Source: Streptomyces sp. H39-S7 (GTDB lineage Bacteria > Actinomycetota > Actinomycetes > Streptomycetales > Streptomycetaceae). From it: a stretch of DNA of 50,660 bases. The DNA is taken from the NCBI RefSeq assembly GCF_027158205.1, contig NZ_JAPVLU010000056.1, positions 1-50,660 of the forward strand. The letters run 5' to 3'. The notes beneath the pieces were generated by a model, which had not been told where the DNA came from, did no database searches, and saw nothing but the letters and a program-made list of their open reading frames with translations. The translations under genes were made by a program, and so were the position numbers. How positions within the stretch are numbered: position 1 is the first letter of the stretch; every line of letters starts with the position of its first letter. Shown here in pieces: positions 15,692 through 23,470 of this stretch.

Positions 15692-16054
15692 TCAGGAGGG
15701 TCCGGGTGGCGAGGTCGTCAGGGTGGGATTGGTGGCACGGAGGTCTTGCAGGAGCTCGGCCTGGCCGGCCAGGACGCCGCTGAGGATGGTGCGGGCGACC
15801 GTCAGGAGCTCGGCCACCTGGGGGCTGGTGAGCCGGTAATAGACAGTGGAGCCCTCTTTACGGGTCGCCACGAGGTTCGCGCGGCGCAGTACGGCGAGTT
15901 GCTGAGAGAGGTGGGCGGCTTCGATTCCCACCTCGGGCAGCATTTCCGCCACCGCGTGTTCCCGCTGGCTGAGCAGTTCCAGCACGCGGATGCGGACCGG
16001 GTGGCCGAGGGTTTTGAAGAAGTCGGCCTTGAGTTGGTACAGCGGGGCGCTCAC
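15692..16054 (-). CDS. ArsR/SmtB-type regulator, cysteine-free
   Basis: 120 residues from GTG 16054, chosen because GGAGG lies 8 nt before it; the longer frame to 16156 adds a low-complexity Pro-Gly tail. The winged helix includes LGHPVRIRVLELL and the recognition segment AAHLSQQLAVLRR. No cysteine is present. It is a paralogue of the ArsR proteins at 13810 and 20837 but more diverged. An ArsR-type operator is 115 bp upstream and the CBS gene directly follows. Confidence 0.88.
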   Translation of the reverse strand: MSAPLYQLKADFFKTLGHPVRIRVLELLSQREHAVAEMLPEVGIEAAHLSQQLAVLRRANLVATRKEGSTVYYRLTSPQVAELLTVARTILSGVLAGQAELLQDLRATNPTLTTSPPGPS

Positions 16055-16168
16055 GTGGGCCGCCTCCAGGGTTCCGGGGCCGGGTCCCGGCACATGGTCG
16101 GTGGGTTCCGGGCAGCAACGGCGTGCGAGCACCTTGTCCCGACCCGGGAGAAGCAAGGAACTGATCTC

Positions 16169-16184
16169 TTGCCGACTTTAGCAA
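16169..16184. promoter_or_regulatory. ArsR-type operator TTGC-N8-GCAA
   Basis: TTGCCGACTTTAGCAA, between the end of the STAS gene (16205) and the ArsR start (16054). It probably mediates autoregulation of the arsR-CBS pair. Confidence 0.6.
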
Positions 16185-16204
16185 TTCCGTGCGGTTCTCC
16201 TCGT

Positions 16205-16579
16205 TCAGGCGGCGCGCGAGGGCCCCGCCGGCCGCCGTCGGCCGGTGTCCGCGGACCCCGGAGCCTGGGCAAGAGCCGTCAAAGCGGCATCCAGGTCGGG
16301 AAAGACTCGGACGCCGACCAGGGAATTCTCGGTCAGCAGCGGGGTGGAGCGACCTCGGAGCCCGCACAGCGCCAAGCCGGCGGGCGAGGCGGCGAGGATC
16401 GCGGCCTCTCCGTCCGGGCTCCAGCCCATCAGCCCGGACATGTCCAGCACCAGCGTTCCCGTGGTTCGCGCCCGGGCCCAGCCGACCGCTCCGGTGAACC
16501 GGGAGGTTACCCGCCGGCCCAGATGGCCGTGCAGATGCAGCACGCCGGTGCCGTTGCAGTCTTCGAAATTCCACTCCAT
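16205..16579 (-). CDS. STAS-domain protein (anti-anti-sigma-like)
   Basis: 124 residues. The strands GVLHLHGHLGRRVTSRFTGAV and TTGTLVLDMSGLMGWSPDGEAAILAA follow the STAS pattern; in SpoIIAA the phosphorylated Ser sits in the D-x-S turn, here DMSGL. It could oppose an anti-sigma kinase not encoded here. ATG 16579 has GGAAG upstream and starts 2 nt after the stop of the zinc-ribbon gene, so the two are coupled. Confidence 0.8.
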   Translation of the reverse strand: MEWNFEDCNGTGVLHLHGHLGRRVTSRFTGAVGWARARTTGTLVLDMSGLMGWSPDGEAAILAASPAGLALCGLRGRSTPLLTENSLVGVRVFPDLDAALTALAQAPGSADTGRRRPAGPSRAA

Positions 16580-16581
16580 GG

Positions 16582-16959
16582 CTACTTCCGCCCCCGTCCC
16601 TCACCGCTGGGGATCGCACCCGCAGGGTCGGCGGTGGCCACTGGTCGCCCTGCTGCCAGGTGCCCGTCGCGAAAGCGCCGCGCCCATGCGGACGGGAGCC
16701 ATCCTGGCCAGGGGCGATGTTCACCGCCGTCGCCATCGCCGCTCTTATGGGGCGGCATCGCTTGAGCGCTCCGGCCAGCACGGGGTGCGGTGGCGGAGAA
16801 CGGGTGCAGCATGCGGTCGTTCCCACACCGCGGACAGCGGCTGCTCCCGTCGAGGGCGGCGGGCCTGCAGCGCAGGGTGCAGGCGGGGCAGAACAGGACC
16901 GGAGCTTCGTCGCCACGGAGGGGTGTGATCCGCATCCGCCTCTTGATTCCATTGTTCAT
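16582..16959 (-). CDS. Small zinc-ribbon protein
   Basis: About 125 residues with two CX2C knuckles, CPAC and CPRC, spaced by about 15 residues near the N-terminus (a zinc ribbon), followed by a low-complexity basic tail rich in Arg, Gly and Pro. No family is recognised. ATG 16959 is only 2 nt from the operator TTGC-N8-GCAA at 16962-16977 and has no Shine-Dalgarno, which points to a leaderless message; ATG 16935 is an alternative start. It is coupled to the STAS gene downstream. Repression by an ArsR protein binding over the start is likely. Confidence 0.6.
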   Translation of the reverse strand: MNNGIKRRMRITPLRGDEAPVLFCPACTLRCRPAALDGSSRCPRCGNDRMLHPFSATAPRAGRSAQAMPPHKSGDGDGGEHRPWPGWLPSAWARRFRDGHLAAGRPVATADPAGAIPSGEGRGRK

Positions 16960-16961
16960 AG

Positions 16962-16977
16962 TTGCCAATCTTAGCAA
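16962..16977. promoter_or_regulatory. ArsR-type operator TTGC-N8-GCAA
   Basis: TTGCCAATCTTAGCAA, immediately upstream of the zinc-ribbon start (minus) and 145 bp before the small plus-strand gene at 17122. Confidence 0.62.
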
Positions 16978-17121
16978 GTGCTAAGGTTTGCAGCTAGTGG
17001 CCGCTCCGAGGCCCTGACATCCGGAGCGGCCACCTCGCCGACTGCACAGGTGCGCCGACGGCTGTTGCCGGTCCGCCCTTCCCCGCTGGCGGGGACAGGA
17101 GGAAAACAAGGGGAGTTGCTG

Positions 17122-17319
17122 ATGGGCGAGGGATTCAGGGCCGCTCTGCAGCGGCAGGCGGCCACGCTGTGTCAGGGGCTGGCTGATGCCGCCGAGGCGG
17201 GAGACGCCTGGATGGTCGCCGTGTACTCGGTCGACATGGAGGAACTGCAGCGGTTGGGACGGGCGCACGATGTCGAACTGCCGGTCCCGGTACAGCCTGC
17301 CGCAGCGAAGCAGAGGTGA
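17122..17319 (+). CDS. Small hypothetical protein
   Basis: 65 residues, mostly helical (GFRAALQRQAATLCQGLADAAEAGDAWMVAVYSVDMEELQRLGRAH is its core in outline). GGGGAG lies 7 nt before ATG 17122. There is no recognised family. It is divergent from the zinc-ribbon/STAS pair across the operator at 16962-16977, so it may share that control. Confidence 0.6.
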   Translation: MGEGFRAALQRQAATLCQGLADAAEAGDAWMVAVYSVDMEELQRLGRAHDVELPVPVQPAAAKQR

Positions 17320-17560
17320 TCTTGACGTCGTGCCGCAGTTCGGGCTCCTCCTGCCGCACACCGCGGATCCCCGTGCCGGGGCCCAGGGCGAGGGGGATCT
17401 GGCGCCGAGCCATGGCGTGGGCTCGTACGCGACAGCAGGCGCGGGTACTCGGCCCGACCTGTTCCACCGCAGGCGGCCCGGCCGTAGGAACTCGCCCGCG
17501 CGCCTTTGCGGCCTCGGCCGCCCCATGCCCACAGAGCGCTTCCCACATTGGAGCCCACCG

Positions 17561-17971
17561 ATGACGCAAGCCCTGCCCAACCTGCTTCCCGTCTCTGCGG
17601 ACATGGCCCGGTCCCTGCTGGCGTCCGACAGGGCCGGCCGGCTGACACGCTGCGATCCTGCCCTGGCGGCCATCCCTGTCCAGCATCACCTGCTCGACGA
17701 CGGACAGCTCATCCTGCGCGCGCAACGGCCCGCCCCCGCATCCCGGTTCGCCTTCCCCCGGCAGCTCACGTATCAGGTCGACCAGATCAACATGCGGGAC
17801 CACACCGGATGGACCGTCATCGTCACCGGTCTCGCCGACCAGATCACCGGCACCCGCCTGAGGCACTACCGGGCGCGACTGGGTGCAACGGCAACGGTGC
17901 ACGCCGAGCACTTCCTGCTTATCCACCCCCGGAGCATCACTGGCTACCGACTCACCCGCGACGCCTGGTGA
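17561..17971 (+). CDS. Pyridoxamine 5'-phosphate oxidase-fold protein
   Basis: 136 residues with the split-barrel pattern seen in the other PPOX proteins here: AGRLTRCDPALAAIPVQHHLLDDGQLILRA in outline, then YQVDQINMRDHTGWTVIVTGLADQI and a closing LLIHPRSITGYRL. It probably binds FMN or F420 and acts as a small redox enzyme; the substrate is unknown. ATG 17561 has GGAG 8 nt upstream; an in-frame ATG at 17525 is less likely. It is followed by the malic-like gene after 55 bp. Confidence 0.82.
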   Translation: MTQALPNLLPVSADMARSLLASDRAGRLTRCDPALAAIPVQHHLLDDGQLILRAQRPAPASRFAFPRQLTYQVDQINMRDHTGWTVIVTGLADQITGTRLRHYRARLGATATVHAEHFLLIHPRSITGYRLTRDAW

Positions 17972-18026
17972 CGGGCGCACTCCGGGCGCTGCACCGGTCA
18001 GCAGAGTCCAGCAGCCGGAATGCCCG

Positions 18027-18647
18027 ATGACCCAGCCCCCTGCCCGAACGCGACCCGAGTACAGCCTTGAGGTGACGTTCCGCTGTCCGGCGTTCTCCAC
18101 GGTGGCGGCGATCCTCGCCGTGACCGCAGGGGCGGCACTGGTCGCTGAGGACATCCATCCGGACACCGGTGCGCAGCGCGTGTTGGTCGACACCGATGGT
18201 CCGCAGACCCTGCACCTGCTGCGTGACCGGCTCGGCGACGACCTGATCCACCTGGCGGACCCCGTGTTCGACGCGGCCGCCACCGGCAAGACCACGCAGC
18301 GACTGTGCGTGCCGGCCGCTTCTGAGCGCGATCGTGCCCTGCTGGACAGTACGGCGGACCGGCGGGTCATCGAGCACCTGCTCCTTCAACGCGGTGACGT
18401 GGACCGGTACACCGGCCGGGGTCGGCGCATCGCGCTGTTGTCCAACGCCTCCGCAGTCGCCGGCCTGGGTCCGCTGCCGGTCACCTGTGTGCTGCCCGCT
18501 CTGGAGTCCGCCGCGGTCCATTTGCGCCGTGCCACCGGCCTGGACATTCACCCCCTGCCGGTGGCGACAGCCACCCCCGGGGCCCTCGCCACGATCGCCG
18601 CAGCTCTCGCACCGGGCGCCATGGGAAGGGTCATCACGTGCCGGTGA
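18027..18647 (+). CDS. ACT-like plus malic-enzyme N-terminal-like protein, lacking the dehydrogenase domain
   Basis: 206 residues. The first 80 resemble the ACT-like segment found at the start of some bacterial malic enzymes (VTFRCPAFSTVAAILAVTAG..., ALVAEDI). Residues of about 115-190 resemble the malic N-terminal fold (RIALLSNASAVAGLGPLPVTCVLPALESAAVHLRR against the family's VSDGSAVLGLGxIGPxAALPVMEGKA pattern). The NAD(P)-binding domain is absent and the catalytic Lys/Asp are not evident, so enzyme activity is unlikely. It may be a ligand-binding protein. The similarity is by eye and could be wrong; the reading frame itself is well supported by codon bias and an in-frame start. Confidence 0.6.
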   Translation: MTQPPARTRPEYSLEVTFRCPAFSTVAAILAVTAGAALVAEDIHPDTGAQRVLVDTDGPQTLHLLRDRLGDDLIHLADPVFDAAATGKTTQRLCVPAASERDRALLDSTADRRVIEHLLLQRGDVDRYTGRGRRIALLSNASAVAGLGPLPVTCVLPALESAAVHLRRATGLDIHPLPVATATPGALATIAAALAPGAMGRVITCR

Positions 18648-18666
18648 TGCAAGTCAGCGATCCGGG

Positions 18667-19116
18667 TCACGAACCGTTCGACCTTCCGGAACCGGCAATC
18701 TCCGCAGCGGCGGCCGTAGCAGCGGCAAGCCGATAGCCGCGAACGGTTTGTGGGCTGATGTGGGCGAGCGTGTCATGCGGGCCGAAGACCCAGCCGGGGA
18801 GCGTACGGCGGTAGTGTGCGGCCTCGTCGACGTCAACGATCAGTCCGACCGGTCCGGTGACGCTGATCGACCACCCGCTGCGCCGTGCCGCATCGATCTC
18901 CTCGGCGTTGTACGTCACAACGGTCGGTCCCGCGAGGGCACCTTCGGGCGCCGGGACGCGGACGATGAGACGCCCGTGCTCCAGGACATGGACTGCGGGC
19001 CGCACCTGGGTCAGCCCGCGTTGGACGAACACCAGGCGGCCACCGGTGGTGCCTCTGAGCAGCCACAGGGCTTCGGGCGCCATCATTTCCGTCATTCTGG
19101 GGGACGTTGAGGTCAT
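18667..19116 (-). CDS. Pyridoxamine 5'-phosphate oxidase-fold protein
   Basis: 149 residues with the split-barrel signature: GGRLVFVQRGLTQVRPAVHVLEHGRLIVRV in outline, YNAEEIDAARRSGWSISVTGPVGLI, then HISPQTVRGYRL. The start ATG 19116 overlaps the SulP stop (ATGA), making it the third cistron of an ArsR-SulP-PPOX operon. It likely binds a flavin or deazaflavin. Why a redox-fold protein is coupled to an anion transporter is not known. Confidence 0.85.
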   Translation of the reverse strand: MTSTSPRMTEMMAPEALWLLRGTTGGRLVFVQRGLTQVRPAVHVLEHGRLIVRVPAPEGALAGPTVVTYNAEEIDAARRSGWSISVTGPVGLIVDVDEAAHYRRTLPGWVFGPHDTLAHISPQTVRGYRLAAATAAAAEIAGSGRSNGS

Positions 19117-20840
19117 CCGGCCGGCTCCTCGGTAGGGATTTTGGCAGCTTGCGCGGGAATTGCCAGAACTCCCGTGCGCTGCAGGTGGGTTCGGGCCGCG
19201 CGGATCGCCTCCGGCGTGGTGCTGAAGACTCTGCCGTCGGCGTACAACGGGCCCAGGACGCCGAGCGCGTCCAGAGCCTGCCGCTGGCCGGACTGGATGC
19301 CCGATGCCATCACGGTGATCCCTCGACGACTCAGTTTGTGCACCGCGTCCTTGAGGACCAAGGCCCCTGTGGCATCCAGGGCGGTGATGCGTGACAGCCG
19401 CAGGATCACCACCCGCACATCGGCGACATCGGTCAACTCCAGCAGGAAGCGGTGCGCGGCGGCGAAGAACAGCGGTCCCTCGATCCGATACGCGACGATG
19501 TGCTCGGCCAGCAGTTCATGCTCCTCGACGCTGTGATCGCCCGCCGGGTCGTGCTCCAACGGGACCTGGTCCAACCGGGCATGCAGGGCGACCGCGCGCA
19601 GGGCGACCACCGCCGCGACCACCAGCCCCAGGACTACCGCGTACACGAGGTCGAGCGCCAGTGTCGCCAGCGCGGTGAGGATCAGGACCAGCGCGTCACC
19701 CCGGGTGGCGCGGACCATCGCCCGCAGCGAACCGACCTCGACCATCCGGATCGCGGTGGCCAACAGCACCCCCGCCAGCGCGGCCAACGGGATCCGTGCC
19801 ACCAGCGGCGCCGCCGCGAACACGATCGCCGCCAGGACCACGGCGTGGGTGAGTGCGGCAAGCCGGGAACCCGCCCCGGAGCGCACGTTGACCGCGGTGC
19901 GCGCGATGGCCGCCGTCGCGGGGACTCCGCCGAACAGCGGTGCGGCCAGGTTGGCCAGGCCCTGCCCGAACAGTTCACGGTCCGGATCGTGATTCTGCCC
20001 CACCGTCATGCCGTCGGCCACGGTCGCCGACAACAGCGACTCCAGCGCGGCGAGCGCGGCCACCGCGATCGCGGGAGCCAGCAGCGAGGACACCGTGGAC
20101 AGCTCCAGGAACCCGAGGGAGGGCGCAGGAAGGCCGGCCGGTAGATGCCCGATCCGGGCCACGTCGAAGTGGGCCGCTTGTGCCGCGAGGGTCGCTGCGA
20201 TGACCCCGACGATGGAGAACGGCACCGTCGGACGCCAACGGGCACCGGCCAGCATCAGCGTCGCGACACCGGCCGACAGGCCGATGGCCGTCCAGTTGGG
20301 ATGCGCCGCGAATTCCTCCGTCGCGCGCCACGCCACGACGAGAACCTTCTCGCCCTTCGGCGTGGCGACACCCAGCGCGGCCGGCACCTGCTGCAGTCCG
20401 ATCACGCAGGCGATCCCCAGCGTGAAACCCTCCACGACCGGCGCCGGAACGTACTTCATGTACCGGCCGGCTTTCGCCACGGCCAGTGCGATCAGGATGA
20501 GGCCGGCCATCAGCCCGACGGTGAGCACCCCGCCCGGACCGTACCGGGCCACGATCGGGACCAGCACCACGGTCATGGCTCCGGTCGGCCCGGACACCTG
20601 CAGATTCGACCCGCCGAAGACGGCCGCCATTGCGCCGGCCACCACCGCGGTGGCCAGCCCCGCCTCCGCGCCGAGCCCGGACGAAACCCCGAACCCCAAA
20701 GCCAGCGGCAACGCCACGATCGCCACCGTCAACCCGGCCAGCAGATCCCGGCGCGGCTGCCGCCGCATCCCGGAGAAATCCGCCCGGACCGGAAGCAGCG
20801 AGCGGATCGAACCCCAGAAATCGTGCAGCACCGTACTCAC
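19113..20840 (-). CDS. SulP/SLC26 anion transporter with STAS domain
   Basis: 575 residues. The N-terminal 430 contain the SulP membrane core (DLLAGLTVAIVALPLALGFG, then NLQVSGPTGAMTVVLVPI, then the LxESLLSATVADGMTVGQNHDPDREL... signature). Residues of about 450-550 form a cytoplasmic STAS domain (YRIEGPLFFAAAHRFLLEL, VVILRLSRITALDATG). Family members move bicarbonate, sulfate or dicarboxylates; no carbonic anhydrase is attached or adjacent, so the substrate is open. GTG 20840 overlaps the ArsR stop (GTGA). A second, decayed SulP lies at 39050-40191. Confidence 0.9.
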   Translation of the reverse strand: MSTVLHDFWGSIRSLLPVRADFSGMRRQPRRDLLAGLTVAIVALPLALGFGVSSGLGAEAGLATAVVAGAMAAVFGGSNLQVSGPTGAMTVVLVPIVARYGPGGVLTVGLMAGLILIALAVAKAGRYMKYVPAPVVEGFTLGIACVIGLQQVPAALGVATPKGEKVLVVAWRATEEFAAHPNWTAIGLSAGVATLMLAGARWRPTVPFSIVGVIAATLAAQAAHFDVARIGHLPAGLPAPSLGFLELSTVSSLLAPAIAVAALAALESLLSATVADGMTVGQNHDPDRELFGQGLANLAAPLFGGVPATAAIARTAVNVRSGAGSRLAALTHAVVLAAIVFAAAPLVARIPLAALAGVLLATAIRMVEVGSLRAMVRATRGDALVLILTALATLALDLVYAVVLGLVVAAVVALRAVALHARLDQVPLEHDPAGDHSVEEHELLAEHIVAYRIEGPLFFAAAHRFLLELTDVADVRVVILRLSRITALDATGALVLKDAVHKLSRRGITVMASGIQSGQRQALDALGVLGPLYADGRVFSTTPEAIRAARTHLQRTGVLAIPAQAAKIPTEEPAG

Positions 20841-21175
20841 CGGGAGATCTCACTCTTCCGTAGCTCGCCAAGAAGCTCGTTCTGACCGGTCAGGATCTGC
20901 GCGAGGATGGTGCGCGCCACGGACATCAACATGGCCACATCTGCGCCGGCCAGCGCGTACACCACGGTCGAACCGTCCCGGGCGGACGTGACGAGCCCGG
21001 ACCGCCGCAGCACGGCGAGCTGCTGCGACAGACTCGACGGCTCCACCTCGATCGCCGTCAGCAGCTTCCGGACCGGTACGGGCCCGTCCTGCAGCAGCTC
21101 CAGCACCCGGATCCGCACCGGATGCGCGAGCATCCGGAAGAAGTCTGCCTTGGCCTGATACAGCGGAACCGCCAC
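20837..21175 (-). CDS. ArsR/SmtB-type regulator, cysteine-free
   Basis: 112 residues starting VPLYQAKADFFRMLAHPVRIRVLELL with the recognition segment SSLSQQLAVLRRSGL. GTG 21175 has GGAGGG upstream. No cysteine is present. It is the first cistron of arsR-sulP-PPOX with 4-nt overlaps at both joints. A perfect AATTGC-N8-GCAATT site 91-110 bp upstream should be its own operator. It is closely similar to the ArsR at 13810. Confidence 0.9.
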   Translation of the reverse strand: MAVPLYQAKADFFRMLAHPVRIRVLELLQDGPVPVRKLLTAIEVEPSSLSQQLAVLRRSGLVTSARDGSTVVYALAGADVAMLMSVARTILAQILTGQNELLGELRKSEISR

Positions 21176-21265
21176 AGCGCGCCCTCCTCATCGCCGGCTC
21201 CCACCGGACTGGGCTTCGTCCTGTGCCATCGACGACTGCAGACACAGCACCAACAGCATGTAATG

Positions 21266-21285
21266 AATTGCCATTTTTTGCAATT
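21266..21285. promoter_or_regulatory. ArsR-type operator AATTGC-N8-GCAATT
   Basis: AATTGCCATTTTTTGCAATT has perfect 6-bp arms. It sits in an AT-rich patch upstream of the arsR-sulP-PPOX operon, with TTGC-N8-GCAA as the core at 21268-21283. Confidence 0.68.
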
Positions 21286-21408
21286 CTATCAAAGCGCATG
21301 AGGATGTCGGAGCTGGAGGGCGACCAGCCGCAGCGCACACCGGTTGTGAGCTCAACGGCCTGGGCCGTGGACGCACCGCCTCCGTTCGGGGGCTGTGCTC
21401 CCGCGTTG

Positions 21409-22278
21409 TCAGTCGTGGGCGATGACGGCGACAGGGGCGGTGGCGTGGTGCAGCACGGCGTGGGCGACCGGCCCGAGATGGGCGCCCAGGGGAGAGCGGC
21501 GCAGGTGACGGCCGACGATGACGAGGTCGGCGCCCACCGAGGCCTGGACCAGTCGGCTGCCGGCGGGTCCCATGAACGCCTGGGAGTCGGCGCGAACGGA
21601 GGGGAACTTGTCGCGCCACGGCTTCAGCATGTCGTCCAGCATCTGCGTGACACTCCGGCCGATGTCCCGTTCGTTTTCGGGGTCGAAGAAGGGGATGTAC
21701 TCGTAGGCGGGAGGGAGCTTCCAGCCATGCACGGCCCGCAGGGCGCACTTGCGGCGGGCGGCTTCCTCGAAGGCGAAGGAGAGGAGTTTGTCGGCAGCCT
21801 CGTGGATGTCCACACCCACGACGATCTCGCCGTAACCGGCGGGCTCCGTGTCCCCGGTTTCCCGCGGCGGCCGTACGAGGGCCACCGGGGTTTCCGTGGC
21901 CGCAAGCGTCGGCATGCCCACCGAACCGACGAAGAAGCCGACCAGGCCGCCCAGGCCGCGGGAGCCGAGGACGAGCAGCCCCGCGTCGCTGGCCTCGGCT
22001 GCCAGGGCTGCGGCCGGCCTGCCGGAGAGACAGCGGATGGTGATCTCCAGGCTCGGGTACCGGCGGCGTACGTCCTCCGAAGCCTCGGTGAGCGCCTCGT
22101 CGGCCCAACGGTCGGCGCTCTCCCGGCCCAACCGCGGAATGGCAGGGCTTATGGGCCACTCGACCGCGTGGACGAGTCGCAGCGGCACCTCCCGCAAGGA
22201 CGCCTCCCTGGCACCCCACATGGCTGCTGCCCGGCTCTCGAGTGACCCGTCGATGCCGACGGTCACATGGTGTTTCAT
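21409..22278 (-). CDS. Universal stress protein, two domains
   Basis: 289 residues made of two UspA folds in tandem: domain 1 from VTVGIDGSLESRAAAMWGAREA to the ATP-type loop GSRGLGGLVGFFVGSV, and domain 2 from EIVVGVDIHEAADKLLSFAFEEA to GRHLRRSPLGAHLGPVAHAVLHH. The domain-2 loop departs from the canonical form. ATG 22278 has AGGAGG upstream. A DevR-like box is about 95 bp upstream (22373-22386). It resembles the two-domain USP at 31117. Confidence 0.92.
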   Translation of the reverse strand: MKHHVTVGIDGSLESRAAAMWGAREASLREVPLRLVHAVEWPISPAIPRLGRESADRWADEALTEASEDVRRRYPSLEITIRCLSGRPAAALAAEASDAGLLVLGSRGLGGLVGFFVGSVGMPTLAATETPVALVRPPRETGDTEPAGYGEIVVGVDIHEAADKLLSFAFEEAARRKCALRAVHGWKLPPAYEYIPFFDPENERDIGRSVTQMLDDMLKPWRDKFPSVRADSQAFMGPAGSRLVQASVGADLVIVGRHLRRSPLGAHLGPVAHAVLHHATAPVAVIAHD

Positions 22279-22372
22279 GGCGGGAACCTCCTGTGGGCAC
22301 GTTCCAGCGGTAGCTGGCGACGCCGCGGGTCTGCGGTCTTTCAGAGTGGCCCGGGACACGGAAGCGGAGGAG

Positions 22373-22386
22373 GGGCCAAACGGCCC
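22373..22386. promoter_or_regulatory. DevR/OsdR-like box (minus-strand USP)
   Basis: GGGCCAAACGGCCC with an extra G-C pair outside; 95 bp upstream of the start at 22278. Confidence 0.55.
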
Positions 22387-22475
22387 CTGGCCGGACCGAC
22401 CAGCCCCCCGCCCGCCTGGGACGCCGGATCACGCACTCCGCACGCAGCAGCCCGCTGTTGAGGAGGGTGTACACG

Positions 22476-22489
22476 GGGACTCTTGGCCC
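22476..22489. promoter_or_regulatory. DevR/OsdR-like box (plus-strand USP)
   Basis: GGGACTCTTGGCCC, whose left half GGGACT equals the mycobacterial DevR half-site. It is 91 bp upstream of ATG 22580. It shares the 22279-22579 divergent promoter region, which holds no gene. Confidence 0.55.
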
Positions 22490-22579
22490 ATGTCTGAGAC
22501 CTGAACGGCCCTCCGCGTGGAGAGTCCGCTGTGGCAGCGTGAGAGCTGGACCCTTGGTGGTTCTCGGTGAGGAGGAACC

Positions 22580-23153
22580 ATGGAAAGCACCACCAGCGGC
22601 TCCGAAATCGGCTCCGTCATCGTCGGCGTCGATGGTTCGGAGTCGGCCCGTCACGCAGCGCTGTGGGCAGCGGTCGAGGCCGTGCACCGTGAGCGCGCCC
22701 TGCACATCGTGTACGCCGTCGACACGGACGGCCGAGAGGCCTACGTTTCGGAGGCGGGCATCGAGCGCGCGCGAGGCTGTCCTTCGCAAAGCCTCGCTGC
22801 GCATGCTGCAGGTGTGGAACGTCCTGCAGTCCGTCGGGAACGTCGTGACCATGGTCGACGGCTTGGGGGAAATGGCCGGCGAGCAGGTTCATCACTTGGC
22901 CGCGGTGGCGAATCGGATCCGTCAGGAGTTCCCTTGCCTGACCGTTCAGCTGGACGCGGAGAAGAACGTTTCCGTGGCCGGCGTTCTGGTCGAGGCCTCG
23001 CAGCACGCGGACCTGCTGGTGATGGGTGGCCGGCGGTCGCCCGGCTACATCGGACCCACTCTCGGGCGGGTGACGCACAGTCTGGTGCACCACGCCCACT
23101 GTCCCGTGCAGCTCATTCCGCGGCACGACCGTGAGCAAAGGAGCACGTCATGA
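22580..23153 (+). pseudogene. Universal stress protein with a frameshift
   Basis: Starts GSVIVGVDGSESARHAALWAAVEAVHRERALHIVYAVD in one frame. At about 22770 in the run GAGCGCGCGCGAGG the rest of the protein moves to another frame (REAVLRKASLRMLQVWNVLQ ... LLVMGGRRSPGYIGPTLGRVTHSLVHHAHCPVQLIP in outline). Adding one CG dinucleotide restores a full single-domain USP, so the lesion is either repeat slippage or a sequence error. The RBS AGGAGG precedes ATG 22580. Its end overlaps the next start (ATGA at 23150). Confidence 0.75.
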
Positions 23154-23470
23154 CCGACGTCGGCGAACGACACGAGATCATCGTAGGCATCGACCCGGCG
23201 AGGGATTGGCACCTTCCCCTGGCTTGGGCGGTGGACGAAGCCCGACGGCGCGGGCTCGCGCTGCGGCTCGTCGTCGCTGTTCCTCCGCGGCACGACACGC
23301 AGCACGTTGACGACACTTCCCGCAGCATCACGCTGCACCAGACCGCATCGGAAGTCCTCAGAGCGTCCGCCGCCTGGAGCCGGGAGCGCTACCCCGGGAT
23401 CGATCAGGCCGTGGACCTGGTCGATGGGTTCCCCACCCCGGTGATCGGGCGAATGTCCGGGCTCGCATGA
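23150..23470 (+). CDS. N-terminal part of a split two-domain universal stress protein
   Basis: 106 residues with the opening strand EIIVGIDPARDWHLPLAWAVDEARRRG of a USP domain. The frame ends with TGA just before the nucleotide-loop strand, which continues in the next frame at ATG 23467 (overlap ATGA). It could be a frameshifted two-domain gene or two coupled half-proteins; a missing base near 23440-23465 would explain it. It overlaps the preceding USP by 4 nt. Confidence 0.6.
   Translation: MTDVGERHEIIVGIDPARDWHLPLAWAVDEARRRGLALRLVVAVPPRHDTQHVDDTSRSITLHQTASEVLRASAAWSRERYPGIDQAVDLVDGFPTPVIGRMSGLA

Noticed and set aside
16978..17319. A longer start for the small gene at 17122
   Set aside because: The upstream part is basic and low in pattern, whereas ATG 17122 has a good RBS.
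21188..22852. A 554-residue minus-strand open frame
   Set aside because: It overlaps the USP gene in another frame and crosses two promoter regions; no domain is visible.
22440..23153. A separate plus-strand gene starting near 22458
   Set aside because: Only its second half has USP character; the first half is the shadow frame of the USP start at 22580, so one frameshifted gene explains both.
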